Made by a program: the position numbers and the translations under genes
Part shown: piece after piece, positions 20,131 to 30,300 of the stretch
Layout of the letters: each line of letters begins with the position of its first letter
How positions within the stretch are numbered: position 1 is the stretch's first letter
The notes under the pieces: model-generated
The model's database searches: none
Told to the model about the DNA's origin: nothing
What the model saw: only the letters and a program-made list of their open reading frames with translations
Assembly: GCA_019359505.1 (NCBI GenBank)
Contig: JAHHHD010000025.1
Coordinates: 24,541 to 88,540 of the forward strand
Direction: 5' to 3'
DNA length: 64,000 bases
DNA from: Drouetiella hepatica Uher 2000/2452
GTDB lineage: Bacteria; Cyanobacteriota; Cyanobacteriia; Elainellales; Elainellaceae

Positions 20131-21384
20131 ATGAGTATTTTTGAACAATGTGAATCAAATGTCAGAAGTTACTGTCGCAGTTTCCCAGCAGTCTTTCATC
20201 GAGCTAAAGCATCGATCGTCTACTCGGAGTCTGGGCAAGAATATATCGACTTTCTGGCAGGCGCAGGTGCTCTGAATTATGGGCATAACAACGACTACAT
20301 CAAGCAAAAGGTGTTGTCTTATTTAGATGCCGATCTGATCACCCACGGTCTAGATCTACATACTGCTGCAAAGGAGAAATTTTTGACAGTTTTCTCTGAA
20401 TATGTACTCCTTCCAAAGCAGTTAGATTATCGGGTTCAGTGTTGTGGCCCTACAGGAACCAATGCCGTCGAAGCTGCCTTGAAATTGGCGAGAAAAGTGA
20501 AGAAAAGACCGGGCATTTTCTCATTCATGGGAGCCTATCATGGCATGACATTGGGCAGCTTATCGGTAACAGGAAATACTGCCATTCGTGCCGGAATGGG
20601 AGGAACAGCCAATGCCGTTACATTTATGCCCTATCCCTACGGATTTATGGAGACAATCGATACGATCGCCTATATTGAATCTATCCTGAATGATGTGAAT
20701 TCCGGGATTGAAAAACCAGCCGCCATTATTTTTGAAACAGTGCAGGCTGAAGGTGGAATTGTAGTCGCCCCGATTGAGTGGATGCAACGGCTGAGGGCAT
20801 TGTGCGATCGCCATGACATTCTCTTAATCTGTGACGATATTCAAGTCGGGTGTGGCAGGACAGGGCCCTTCTTTTCATTTGAACGAGCAAACATTGTTCC
20901 TGATCTAGTTGTCCTTTCAAAATCTATCAGCGGCTATGGATTTCCCATGTCCTTGTTGTTGATTAAACCGGAGTTTGATCTTTGGGAGCCAGGTGAGCAT
21001 ACGGGAACTTTTAGAGGCTATCAGCTTGCATTTGTCGGCGGCACGGCAGCGCTAGAATATCGAGAAATAATGGGATTAGAAAAAGAGGTCAGTGTTAAAG
21101 CATCTTTCCTAAAGACATTTTTAGAAGAAGCGATCGCTCCCCTCAGTCCCTACATAGAAATTCGAGGAATCGGCATGATCTGGGGTATTGATCTTGCCAA
21201 GTTTGGAGGTGAGAACTTTGCCAAAAAAGTGGCTTCTCGCTGCTTTGAACTAGGCTTAATTGTTGAGCGGGTGGGCAGACAGGATACGGTTCTCAAACTG
21301 TTACCCCCCTTGACGATCGAGATGCCAATTTTGCAAAAAGGCTGTTCTATATTAAGACAGGCATTGGATGACTGTTTAGTTTAA
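20131..21384 (+). CDS. ectB: Diaminobutyrate-2-oxoglutarate aminotransferase (EctB type)
   Basis: Class III PLP aminotransferase, 417 aa from the ATG at 20131 (MSIFEQCESNVRSYCRSFP matches the EctB N-terminus); the longer frame from 20080 overlaps the previous stop and adds a non-homologous leader. The sequence GPTGTNAVEAALKLARK, the PLP Asp in LICDDIQVGCGRTG, and the Lys in VLSKSISGYGFPMS are visible. EctB converts aspartate semialdehyde to L-2,4-diaminobutyrate with glutamate. No ectA or ectC is nearby, so this is not ectoine synthesis. The next NRPS begins with an acidic-pocket A domain consistent with Dab, so the gene should supply that building block. Confidence 0.9.
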   Translation: MSIFEQCESNVRSYCRSFPAVFHRAKASIVYSESGQEYIDFLAGAGALNYGHNNDYIKQKVLSYLDADLITHGLDLHTAAKEKFLTVFSEYVLLPKQLDYRVQCCGPTGTNAVEAALKLARKVKKRPGIFSFMGAYHGMTLGSLSVTGNTAIRAGMGGTANAVTFMPYPYGFMETIDTIAYIESILNDVNSGIEKPAAIIFETVQAEGGIVVAPIEWMQRLRALCDRHDILLICDDIQVGCGRTGPFFSFERANIVPDLVVLSKSISGYGFPMSLLLIKPEFDLWEPGEHTGTFRGYQLAFVGGTAALEYREIMGLEKEVSVKASFLKTFLEEAIAPLSPYIEIRGIGMIWGIDLAKFGGENFAKKVASRCFELGLIVERVGRQDTVLKLLPPLTIEMPILQKGCSILRQALDDCLV

Positions 21385-21413
21385 ACAATTTGGTTTAAGA
21401 AACTATTTAAATA

Positions 21414-24400
21414 ATGAAACCGATGATGAAAACCCTAAATTCACATCCTATTATTTCTGAGAATCTGCTCTATCACAGAATCTATTGGCTTAATCAGTTG
21501 GCTGGAGAGTTGCCGGAGACAAATATTCTCACAGACTATCTCAGACCCGATCGATATAGCAGGAGAAACAAAGTTATCCAGTTTGAGTTGGGCGATCGCC
21601 TCTCTCAATCGGTGATTCAGCTCGGTCAAAACTCTCATCTTTCTATCTATCTGCTGCTGTTATCTGCATTTAGCAGCTTGCTCAACCAATATACTCACCA
21701 TAATGACCTAATAGTTGGGATACCTTGCTATCACCCGATCGATCAGGATGAGGCTTTGACAAATCAGGCCAATCAGGTCCTACCTTTGCGCTTGCAGCTC
21801 ACGGATGAACTGACCTTTAAAGATCTACTGCTGCATATAAAAGATGCTGTCATTCAAGCATATACACATCAAGAGTATCCGTTAGACAAGCTGTTGGGAG
21901 CGTTAAACATACCGCAGCAGTCGAGTCGCTGCGCTCTTTATGACATCATTATTTTACTGGAAAATATTCATAGTCATCCCGTTGGGCTAAACAACGATCT
22001 GACGATTTCCTGGTGCGTAAATGAAACCAAAATTGTAGGCAGAATTGAGTATAGCGACTCACTTTTTAGAGATGAAACTATTGAAGCATTGGCAAAACAC
22101 TATGTGAATACAATTGAATGTGCGATCGCCAATCCAACGATTAAAGTTTCAGATATTGTTTTGCTGAAGGCAGACGAAACGCAAAAGCTGTTAGAGGAAT
22201 TCAACAGTAATACTAAGCTATATCCCGTCGATCAAACCATTCAGAGCTTATTTGAGGCACAGGTAGAGCGATCGCCCAACAGCATTGCAGGAGTTTACCA
22301 AGGAAAGTCGTTAACCTATCGAGAACTGAATGCAGGAGCAAATCAATTAGCTGGATTTTTGCGTGATCTAGGCATCGGCAACGGTGATTTTGTGGGTATT
22401 CTGCAAGAGCGAAATCTGGACTTTCTAAGATCAATTCTGGCGATCTTGAAGGCTGGTGGTGCTTACGTCCCAATCGATCGCACCTATCCACTAGACCGCA
22501 TTCAGTACATGTTATCCAACAGTGAGGTTAAGGTGCTCTTGACCGAGGCTTCATGCCTTCAAGATTTGGCTGAGCGTCTGGAGCATTATCCTCACTTGAA
22601 ATCGGTTATCTGCTTAGAGATATCTGACGATCAAGCTAAATCTCAATTCATAGGAGTCAGTCTCTATGATCGATCGGATTTTAGCCAATACTCAGAAGAA
22701 AACATCGAGAGCAGCAACAGCAGCACCGATCGCGCTTACATGCTCTACACGTCTGGTTCAACTGGATTACCCAAAGGGGCGATCGTTCGACATGATGGGG
22801 CAATTAATCATATTTATGCTCAGTTTGATGCGCTGAAGTTACATCAGGGGCTACGGTTTTTGCAAAGTGCCCCCGCTTCCTCTGATATTTCAGTTTGGCA
22901 ATTTCTGGCACCTTTACTCATTGGGGGATGCACCCTCATCGTTGATACAGCAACAGTTTGTGATCCAGAAAAACTATTTCAGGTGATACAAGCTGAAAAT
23001 CTGACGTTGGTCGAACTGGTTCCTGTTGTGCTGCAAGGATTGATCGACTATGTATCCAAGCTGCCAGCGCAGCAGCGATCGCTCCCTCAGTTGCAGTGGA
23101 TGATGGTGACGGGGGAATCTGTTCCAGTTCGCTTGGTCAACCAATGGCTAACGCTCTATCCCACCATTCCAGCCGTGAATGCTTATGGCCCAACCGAGGC
23201 AGCAGATGATATCACGCAATTAATTGTTGAACAGCCGCTTCCAGAAAATCAGCGATCGATTCCGATCGGTAAACCGTTGGCAAACTTAACGCTCTATGTG
23301 CTGGACGCGCAAATGCGGTTGGTGCCGATTGGAGTTCCTGGAGAGATTTGTGTTGCCGGAATTGGAGTAGGGAATGGGTACTGGAAGAATGCATCGAAAA
23401 CGAATCTGAGCTTTGTTCCTAACCCGTTTACGAATCCTGAATCAGTCCGAAATCATCAAGACGTCATCTACAAAACCGGAGATTTAGGCCGATGGTTGCC
23501 GGATGGCACGATCGAGTACTTGGGACGCATCGACCATCAGGTGAAAATTCGCGGCTTCCGCATTGAACTGGGCGAAATCGAAGCCGCCTTGAGCCACCAT
23601 TCAGCCCTCAAAGAAGCGGTTGTGGTGGTCAGGGACGACCGAATGGGCAACAAACATCTCGTGGCTTATGTGGTTCCTGATGCATCCATTGGCCCTGTTG
23701 CTTCTGACCTGCGCGACTTCCTCCAGGCAAAACTGCCCGATTACATGGTGCCTTCTGCCTTCGTGCTGATCGATCGCTTACCCCTAACCCCCAGTGGCAA
23801 GGTCGATCGGGCAGCGCTACCCGAACCAGAAATAAAATCACTGGTTCCATCAGGGTCGGATGCAGCTACGACTTCAGTTGAAGAAATTCTTGTCGGCATC
23901 TGGTCAAGGGTGTTGAGCTGCGATCGCGTCGGTATTCACGACAACTTTTTTGAGTTGGGCGGGCATTCTCTGCTGGCAACGCTGATTATCTCTCAGGTGC
24001 GGCAGGTGTTCCAGCGAGAGCTACCGCTGCGCTGTCTGTTTGAGTTGCCTACTATTGCTCAACTTGCTGCCGCCATTGAAACCGTGACTCTAGCAGGCTT
24101 GGAAGCACCCGCGATCGAACGACATGTCACCGGAGGAACGATTCCCTTATCCTTTGCCCAGCAGCGGCTGTGGTTTTTGGCGCAGCTAGAGCCAGAGAAT
24201 CCCTTTTACAACCTCTCAACCGCTGCTTCTCTCCAGGGTTCGCTCAACTACCCTGCCTTAGAACAAACCTTTACCGAAATTCTCCGTCGTCATGAGGCAT
24301 TACGCACCAAAGTAACTGTCGTAGAAGGACAGCCGATCGCCATTGTCACCCCTGCGACAGCACTACCGTTACCCGTCATTGACTTGAGTGCGTTACCCCA

Positions 24401-27338
24401 ATCGCAACAAGAGACTGAAGTCAAAAAATACATCTCTATAGAAGGACAGCAACCCTTTGATCTGAACCGTGATTTACTCCTGAGGGTGAAACTGCTGCGT
24501 CTAGAGGCAGGCGACCACATTTTGCTGTTGACGATGCACCATAGTGCTGCCGATGGCTGGTCGATCGGGGTTCTTGTCAATGAGGTGTCTGCGCTGTACA
24601 AGGCATTCTGTCAACAGCAGCCGTCGCCCCTGCCCGAATTGCCGATTCAGTATGGTGACTTTGCCATCTGGCAGCGTCAGTGGTTGCAGGGAGCGGTATT
24701 GGATGCCCAGATGGGCTACTGGCGTCAGCAGTTAGCCGATGCCCCGACCCAATTACAATTGCCGACCGATCGCCCAAGACCTGCCATTCAGAGCTATCGC
24801 GGCACCACGCACAGTTTCCGGCTATCCCTAGAACTATTGCGATCGCTCCATCACCTAAGCCAGCAAGCCAGATGCACGCTGTTCATGACGCTGCTGGCTG
24901 CCTTTAATGTCCTATTAGGACGCTACAGCAACAGTGAAGATATAGTGGTCGGCACGCCGATCGCCAATCGCCACCGGACGGAAGTTGAGGGCTTAATTGG
25001 GTGCTTTGTCAATACGCTGGTGCTGCGAACCGATCTCTCGAATAATCCCACCGTATTAGAGCTATTGGAGCAAGTGCGGGACATGGCTCTAGATGCCTAT
25101 GCCCATCAGGATTTGCCTTTTGAGCAATTGGTGGAAGTCCTCCAGCCGCAGCGCTCCTTAAGCCATACTCCCCTGTTTCAAGTGATGTTTGTGCTACAAA
25201 ATGCCCCGATTCCGAACGTTGAATTACCGGGATTGCAGGTGAGGACGATCGAAACCGATCGCGGCACAGCCCAATTTGATTTAATGCTGCTGTTAGAAGA
25301 AACCACCGAAGGACTGGTCGGAACGATCGAGTACAACACCGATCTATTTGAGCTAGACACGATCGCCCGGATGGTAGGACATTATCAGACCTTACTGAAG
25401 GCGATGGCTGCAAATCTTGATCGGCCAATTTCTGACTTACCGCTATTAACGTCTGTGGAACAGCAACAGTTCTCACAATGGAACCAAGCTCAGACAGACT
25501 ATCCTCAAACGTTGTGTATTCATCAGTTATTTGAGGCACAGGTACAGCGGACACCGAATGCGATCGCCGTCATATTTGAAGATCAGCAGTTAACTTACCA
25601 AGAGCTAAACATTCAAGCGAATCAACTTGCGCATGACTTAAGAACAGTAGGAGTCAAACCAGAGGATTGGGTAGGGATCTGTTGCGATCGCTCTATTGAG
25701 ATGCTGATTGGCGTGTTGGGGATTCTCAAAGCAGGAGGAGCCTATGTTCCCCTTGATCCGACTTATCCAATCGAGCGATTAGAGTGGATGCTACAAGATG
25801 CCCAGGTTTCACTGCTGCTGACCCAGGAGCATTTGAGAGACAGACTGCCAGATCAAGTTCAATTTCCATTGATCTGCGTCGATCGCTACGGGCATTCTGG
25901 CTCGACAGCGGCGGCGGAGACTATTCTGATGCCACCCGATAGTGGAGTCACGCCAGACAGCTTGGCCTACGTGATCTATACCTCCGGCTCAACAGGCACA
26001 CCCAAAGGCGTTCAAATTGAGCATCGCAGCGTGGTGAATTTGCTTCATGTCGTTTGCCAGCAGCTCGGAGTGACTGCCGCCGATACGCTGCTGGCCGTCA
26101 CTCCGCTCTCCTTCGACGTGGCGGTATCTGAACTGTTTTTGCCGCTTGCTGTCGGAGCCAAACTGGTGCTTGCCAGTCGAGCGGTGGCGGCAGACGGCAT
26201 CCAGCTCCTCGCCTTACTCCAGCGTTGCCAAGCCACAGTTCTTCACCCGACTCCAGCGACCTGGCGACTACTACTTGCCGCTGGATGGCAACCCACTCCC
26301 AACTTGAAGATGATTAGCACCGGGGAAGCGTTGCCTCCATCTCTGGCACATCAACTGCTGTGCAAGGGGGGCGAATTGTGGAACTTATATGGCCCCACGG
26401 AAACCACGATTTGGGCAACAGGCTGTCAAATTCAGTCGGCGGAGCTGCCGATCGCCATTGGTCGTCCGCTGGCTAACCTGCAAGCCTATATTCTCGATCG
26501 CCATCTGCACCCGGTGCCGATCGGTGTTCCGGGAGAGCTGTATATCGGGGGGGTAGGGCTGGCGCGCGGCTATCTCAACCGTCCTGAATTGACTGCCGAA
26601 CGGTTTATCCCGCATCCGTTCAGCGATCGCCCTGGCGCAAGGCTGTACAAGACGGGCGATCTGGCTCGGTTTCTGGCAGATGGACAAATCGAGTGTTTGG
26701 GGCGTATCGACCATCAGGTGAAGCTGCGCGGCTTCCGGATTGAGCTAGGAGAGATTGAAGCTGTGCTAAATCAGCAGGTGCGGGAGAGCGTGGTTGTCAT
26801 CCAGACCGATCCGGCAGGAGAGCCGTGCTTAGTGGCTTACGTAGTTCTCCAGTCCGAACCCTTTGGGGCGACCCGCGACCTGCGTCGGTTTCTTCAGGAC
26901 AAATTGCCTGACTATATGGTGCCTGTGGCTTTCGTGCCGCTTGAGGCGCTGCCGCTGAACTCTAATGGCAAAGTCGATCGCGCATTGCTCCCCCAATGGG
27001 AGATGCCTCGATCTGGGAGTGATTCTGGGAGTGATGTTGTCTCGCCCCGTACTGCTACAGAAGTCACATTGTCCACCCTCTGGGCTGAGGTGTTGGGGCT
27101 GGAAGCCATCAGCATCCACGACAATTTCTTTGAGCTAGGCGGACATTCGCTGCTCGTCACCCGCGTCATCTCTCGGTTGCGCGCAGCCTTCGAGGTGGAG
27201 CTGCCGCTGCGGAGCCTGTTTGAAAAACCTACTGTTGCTGAGTTGGCAGAGCGGATTGACATCCTGCGGTTATCGCTTGCCCAAGCCTCAAACCCTCTGC
27301 CTGTAATCGGAAACGGTCGTAAGGAGATAGAGTTATGA
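21414..27338 (+). CDS. NRPS: half C-A(Dab-like)-PCP-C-A-PCP
   Basis: 1974 aa. Residues about 10-255 are only the C-terminal lobe of a condensation domain, with no HHxxxDG motif anywhere upstream of A1, so catalysis must come from the free C domain at 18689. A1 has TSGSTGLPKG near 446, with pocket residues D-I-W-E-M-T-A-D-D by hand alignment: two acidic residues near the side chain and resemblance to Dab codes as I recall them. PCP1 Ser852. C2 has HHSAADGWS (1042). A2 is near 1525, with pocket D-V-S-H-I-T-L-I-W, which I cannot assign. PCP2 Ser1912. The stop overlaps the next start (ATGA), indicating translational coupling. An alternative start is at the ATG pair 9-12 bases downstream. Confidence 0.94.
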   Translation: MKPMMKTLNSHPIISENLLYHRIYWLNQLAGELPETNILTDYLRPDRYSRRNKVIQFELGDRLSQSVIQLGQNSHLSIYLLLLSAFSSLLNQYTHHNDLIVGIPCYHPIDQDEALTNQANQVLPLRLQLTDELTFKDLLLHIKDAVIQAYTHQEYPLDKLLGALNIPQQSSRCALYDIIILLENIHSHPVGLNNDLTISWCVNETKIVGRIEYSDSLFRDETIEALAKHYVNTIECAIANPTIKVSDIVLLKADETQKLLEEFNSNTKLYPVDQTIQSLFEAQVERSPNSIAGVYQGKSLTYRELNAGANQLAGFLRDLGIGNGDFVGILQERNLDFLRSILAILKAGGAYVPIDRTYPLDRIQYMLSNSEVKVLLTEASCLQDLAERLEHYPHLKSVICLEISDDQAKSQFIGVSLYDRSDFSQYSEENIESSNSSTDRAYMLYTSGSTGLPKGAIVRHDGAINHIYAQFDALKLHQGLRFLQSAPASSDISVWQFLAPLLIGGCTLIVDTATVCDPEKLFQVIQAENLTLVELVPVVLQGLIDYVSKLPAQQRSLPQLQWMMVTGESVPVRLVNQWLTLYPTIPAVNAYGPTEAADDITQLIVEQPLPENQRSIPIGKPLANLTLYVLDAQMRLVPIGVPGEICVAGIGVGNGYWKNASKTNLSFVPNPFTNPESVRNHQDVIYKTGDLGRWLPDGTIEYLGRIDHQVKIRGFRIELGEIEAALSHHSALKEAVVVVRDDRMGNKHLVAYVVPDASIGPVASDLRDFLQAKLPDYMVPSAFVLIDRLPLTPSGKVDRAALPEPEIKSLVPSGSDAATTSVEEILVGIWSRVLSCDRVGIHDNFFELGGHSLLATLIISQVRQVFQRELPLRCLFELPTIAQLAAAIETVTLAGLEAPAIERHVTGGTIPLSFAQQRLWFLAQLEPENPFYNLSTAASLQGSLNYPALEQTFTEILRRHEALRTKVTVVEGQPIAIVTPATALPLPVIDLSALPQSQQETEVKKYISIEGQQPFDLNRDLLLRVKLLRLEAGDHILLLTMHHSAADGWSIGVLVNEVSALYKAFCQQQPSPLPELPIQYGDFAIWQRQWLQGAVLDAQMGYWRQQLADAPTQLQLPTDRPRPAIQSYRGTTHSFRLSLELLRSLHHLSQQARCTLFMTLLAAFNVLLGRYSNSEDIVVGTPIANRHRTEVEGLIGCFVNTLVLRTDLSNNPTVLELLEQVRDMALDAYAHQDLPFEQLVEVLQPQRSLSHTPLFQVMFVLQNAPIPNVELPGLQVRTIETDRGTAQFDLMLLLEETTEGLVGTIEYNTDLFELDTIARMVGHYQTLLKAMAANLDRPISDLPLLTSVEQQQFSQWNQAQTDYPQTLCIHQLFEAQVQRTPNAIAVIFEDQQLTYQELNIQANQLAHDLRTVGVKPEDWVGICCDRSIEMLIGVLGILKAGGAYVPLDPTYPIERLEWMLQDAQVSLLLTQEHLRDRLPDQVQFPLICVDRYGHSGSTAAAETILMPPDSGVTPDSLAYVIYTSGSTGTPKGVQIEHRSVVNLLHVVCQQLGVTAADTLLAVTPLSFDVAVSELFLPLAVGAKLVLASRAVAADGIQLLALLQRCQATVLHPTPATWRLLLAAGWQPTPNLKMISTGEALPPSLAHQLLCKGGELWNLYGPTETTIWATGCQIQSAELPIAIGRPLANLQAYILDRHLHPVPIGVPGELYIGGVGLARGYLNRPELTAERFIPHPFSDRPGARLYKTGDLARFLADGQIECLGRIDHQVKLRGFRIELGEIEAVLNQQVRESVVVIQTDPAGEPCLVAYVVLQSEPFGATRDLRRFLQDKLPDYMVPVAFVPLEALPLNSNGKVDRALLPQWEMPRSGSDSGSDVVSPRTATEVTLSTLWAEVLGLEAISIHDNFFELGGHSLLVTRVISRLRAAFEVELPLRSLFEKPTVAELAERIDILRLSLAQASNPLPVIGNGRKEIEL

Positions 27339-30300
27339 AATCGATCGAAACCTTTTTATCGAACCTGTATAGTCTTGATGTCAAGCTGTGGCTAGAGCGG
27401 GTAGATGGCGAATCGGATCAGATGCGCTTGCACTGCAATGCACCCGAAGCTGTTCTCACTCCCGACTTAGGAGCTGAAATTTCTGCCCGCAAAGCCGAAA
27501 TTATCGCTTTTCTGAATCAAGCCCATGCGGCTTCACGCGCCTCGGCTGCCGCGATTCGCCCCGTTGTTCGATCGGGCAATTTACCTCTCTCCTTTGCTCA
27601 GCAACGGCTCTGGTTTCTTGACCAGATGCAACCCGGTAGTCCGCTCTATCACATTCCGGAGGCAACGCGCTTAATCGGTTCGCTGGATGCGATCGCCCTA
27701 GAGCGCAGCTTCAACGAAATTGTGCGGCGGCATGAAGCCTTACGCACAACCTTCCAAACCGTAGAGGGTCAGCCTGTCCAGGTCATTTCTCCCCCTGCAC
27801 CCCTACCACTACAGCGCATCGATCTACAGCACTTGGGACAAGCAGAGCAGGAGGCTGAAGTCCTGCGCCTAGTGAACTGGGAAGCCCAGCAGCCTTTTAA
27901 CTTGACGAAAGATTCGCTGCTGCGCGTCACCCTGGTTCGCCTCCATGACAGAGAGCATGTCGCGCTCTTAACACTGCACCACATCGTCTCTGATGCCTGG
28001 TCAATGGCGGTATTGATTCGAGAACTGATGGCACTCTACACCGCTTTCTCGACAGGTCAGCCTTCCCCATTGCCAGCGTTACCGATTCAGTACGCTGATT
28101 TTGCCGTCTGGCAACGGCAGTGGCTTCAGGGCGAGGTTCTAGACCCGCATTTGTCCTACTGGCGCAACCAGTTGAGCGGCGATCTGCCCGTTTTGCAGTT
28201 ACCGAGCGATCGCCCCCGTCCTCGAATTCAAACCTTTCGGGGAGCTATCCACGCTTTTGAGCTACCCGCGGGTCTGACAGAATCCCTCAAGGCTTTGAGC
28301 CAGCAAGCGGGTGTCACGCTCTTTATGACCTTGCTGGCAGCGTTCAAAGTGCTGCTCTATCGCTACACGGCTCAAGAAGATATTCTCGTGGGTTCACCGA
28401 TCGCCAACCGCAATCGCACCGAAGTAGAGGGGCTGATTGGCTTTTTTGTGAATACCTTAGTGCTGCGAAGCAATCTGTCAGGCAATCCGACCTTTCGGGA
28501 TCTGTTGAGTCAGGTGCAGCAGGTTTCGTTGGCCGCCTACGATCACCAGGATCTCCCCTTTGAACAGTTGGTTGAGGCTCTGCAACCCGATCGGGATCTC
28601 AGCTACAGCCCGCTGTTCCAGGTCAAGTTCGCGCTGGAAAATCTTCCACAAGACGAACTGAAGCTGCCAAATTTGACGCTGAAGTTTCTTCAATCCCAAA
28701 ACCCAACCGCCAAGTTGGACTTGAGCCTGGACATGGCTGAAACGACTTCAGGACTAAAAGGACAATTTGAGTACAACACCGATTTGTTTGATCCAGTGAC
28801 AATTACTCGGATGACAGAGCATCTCTGTTGTCTATTAGCCGGAATTGTCGAGCATCCAGAGCAGAAAATTTCTGACTTGCCGTTACTCACTGAATCTGAA
28901 CAGCATCAGCAACTCGTAGAGTGGAACGATACGCAGATTGATTATCCGCAAAACGAGTGCTGGCATCAGCGATTTGAAGCGCAGGTACAAAAAACACCGG
29001 AGGCGATCGCCCTAGTCTTTAAGAATGAACAACTCACGTATGATCAACTGAATCGATGTGCGAATCAGGTTGCCCATTATTTGCAAAAACAGGGGGTGAA
29101 GCCAGAAACGATTGTGGGATTGTGCCTGGAGCGATCGCCCTCTATGATCATCGGACTATTAGGCATTCTCAAAGCGGGTGGAGCCTATCTGCCGCTAGAC
29201 CCCACCTATCCTCCAGATCGGCTGGCATTCATGATGTCAGATTCGCAAATCCCTATTCTCTTAACCACCCGAACATCAGCAGCAACCTTACCCGATCATG
29301 CCGCCCAGGCTATCTGTCTAGATACAGACTGGAATCACATCGCTCAGGAGCGTGAGCAAAATCCTGAGAGTGGAGTCACCGTCGAGAATCTAGCCTATTT
29401 GATCTACACCTCCGGCTCAACAGGAATTCCCAAGGGCGTTTTGGTGCCGCATGAAGGATTAATTAACCTGACGGAAGATAAGATTCGCACTTGTAGGGTG
29501 CAGCCTGACAGTCGTGTCCTGCAATTTTTCTCTTTGAGCTTCGATGCTTCGATCCCGGAAATTGTGATGAGTCTGGGCTGTGGAGCCGCCTTGCATTTAG
29601 CAACCTCAGAAGATTTGCTGCCCGGTGTGGGTCTTCTGCGACTCCTACGCGAACAGGCAATTACTCACATCACTCTGCCCCCCTCTGCGCTAGCCGCATT
29701 GCCCGCTGAAGCGTTGCCTGCCTTACAGATGGTGTTGGTGGGCGGCGAGGCTCCCTCTCCAGAACTGATCGCTCAATGGTCAACCGGGCGACGGTTCATC
29801 AACGCCTATGGTCCTACCGAGACGACAGTCAACGCCAGCATGGTTGAGTGTGCTAGCGGCGCACAGCCTACGATTCGTCCGGCTGCCAACAAGCAGCTTT
29901 ATATTCTCGATCGCCATCTGCAACTCGTTCCGATCGGCGTTCCTGGCGAACTGTATATCGGTGGAGTTGGTTTGGCGCGAGGCTATCACAATCATCCGGC
30001 AAAAACCGCTGAGGCATTCATCCCTAACCCATTCAGCGATCAGCTAGGAAGCCGCCTGTACAAAACCGGAGACTTAGCCTGCTATCGCCGGGATGGTCAC
30101 ATCAAACTGCTGGGTCGTCTCGACTATCAGGTGAAAATTCGCGGCTTCCGCATTGAACCCGGAGAAATTGAGGCGCTGTTAGTCCAACATCCGGATGTGC
30201 AAGATGGGGTGGTAATTGTCCGTGAAGATCGATCCCGTGAAGATCAATCCGGTGACAAACGGCTGATCGCCTATGTCGTCCCTGTTGCCAATCAAACGCC

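Noticed and set aside
27977..28000. DA instead of DG in the HHxxxDG motif (HHIVSDAW) as a dead C domain
   Set aside because: This variant is common in working condensation domains, to my knowledge, so not treated as a defect.
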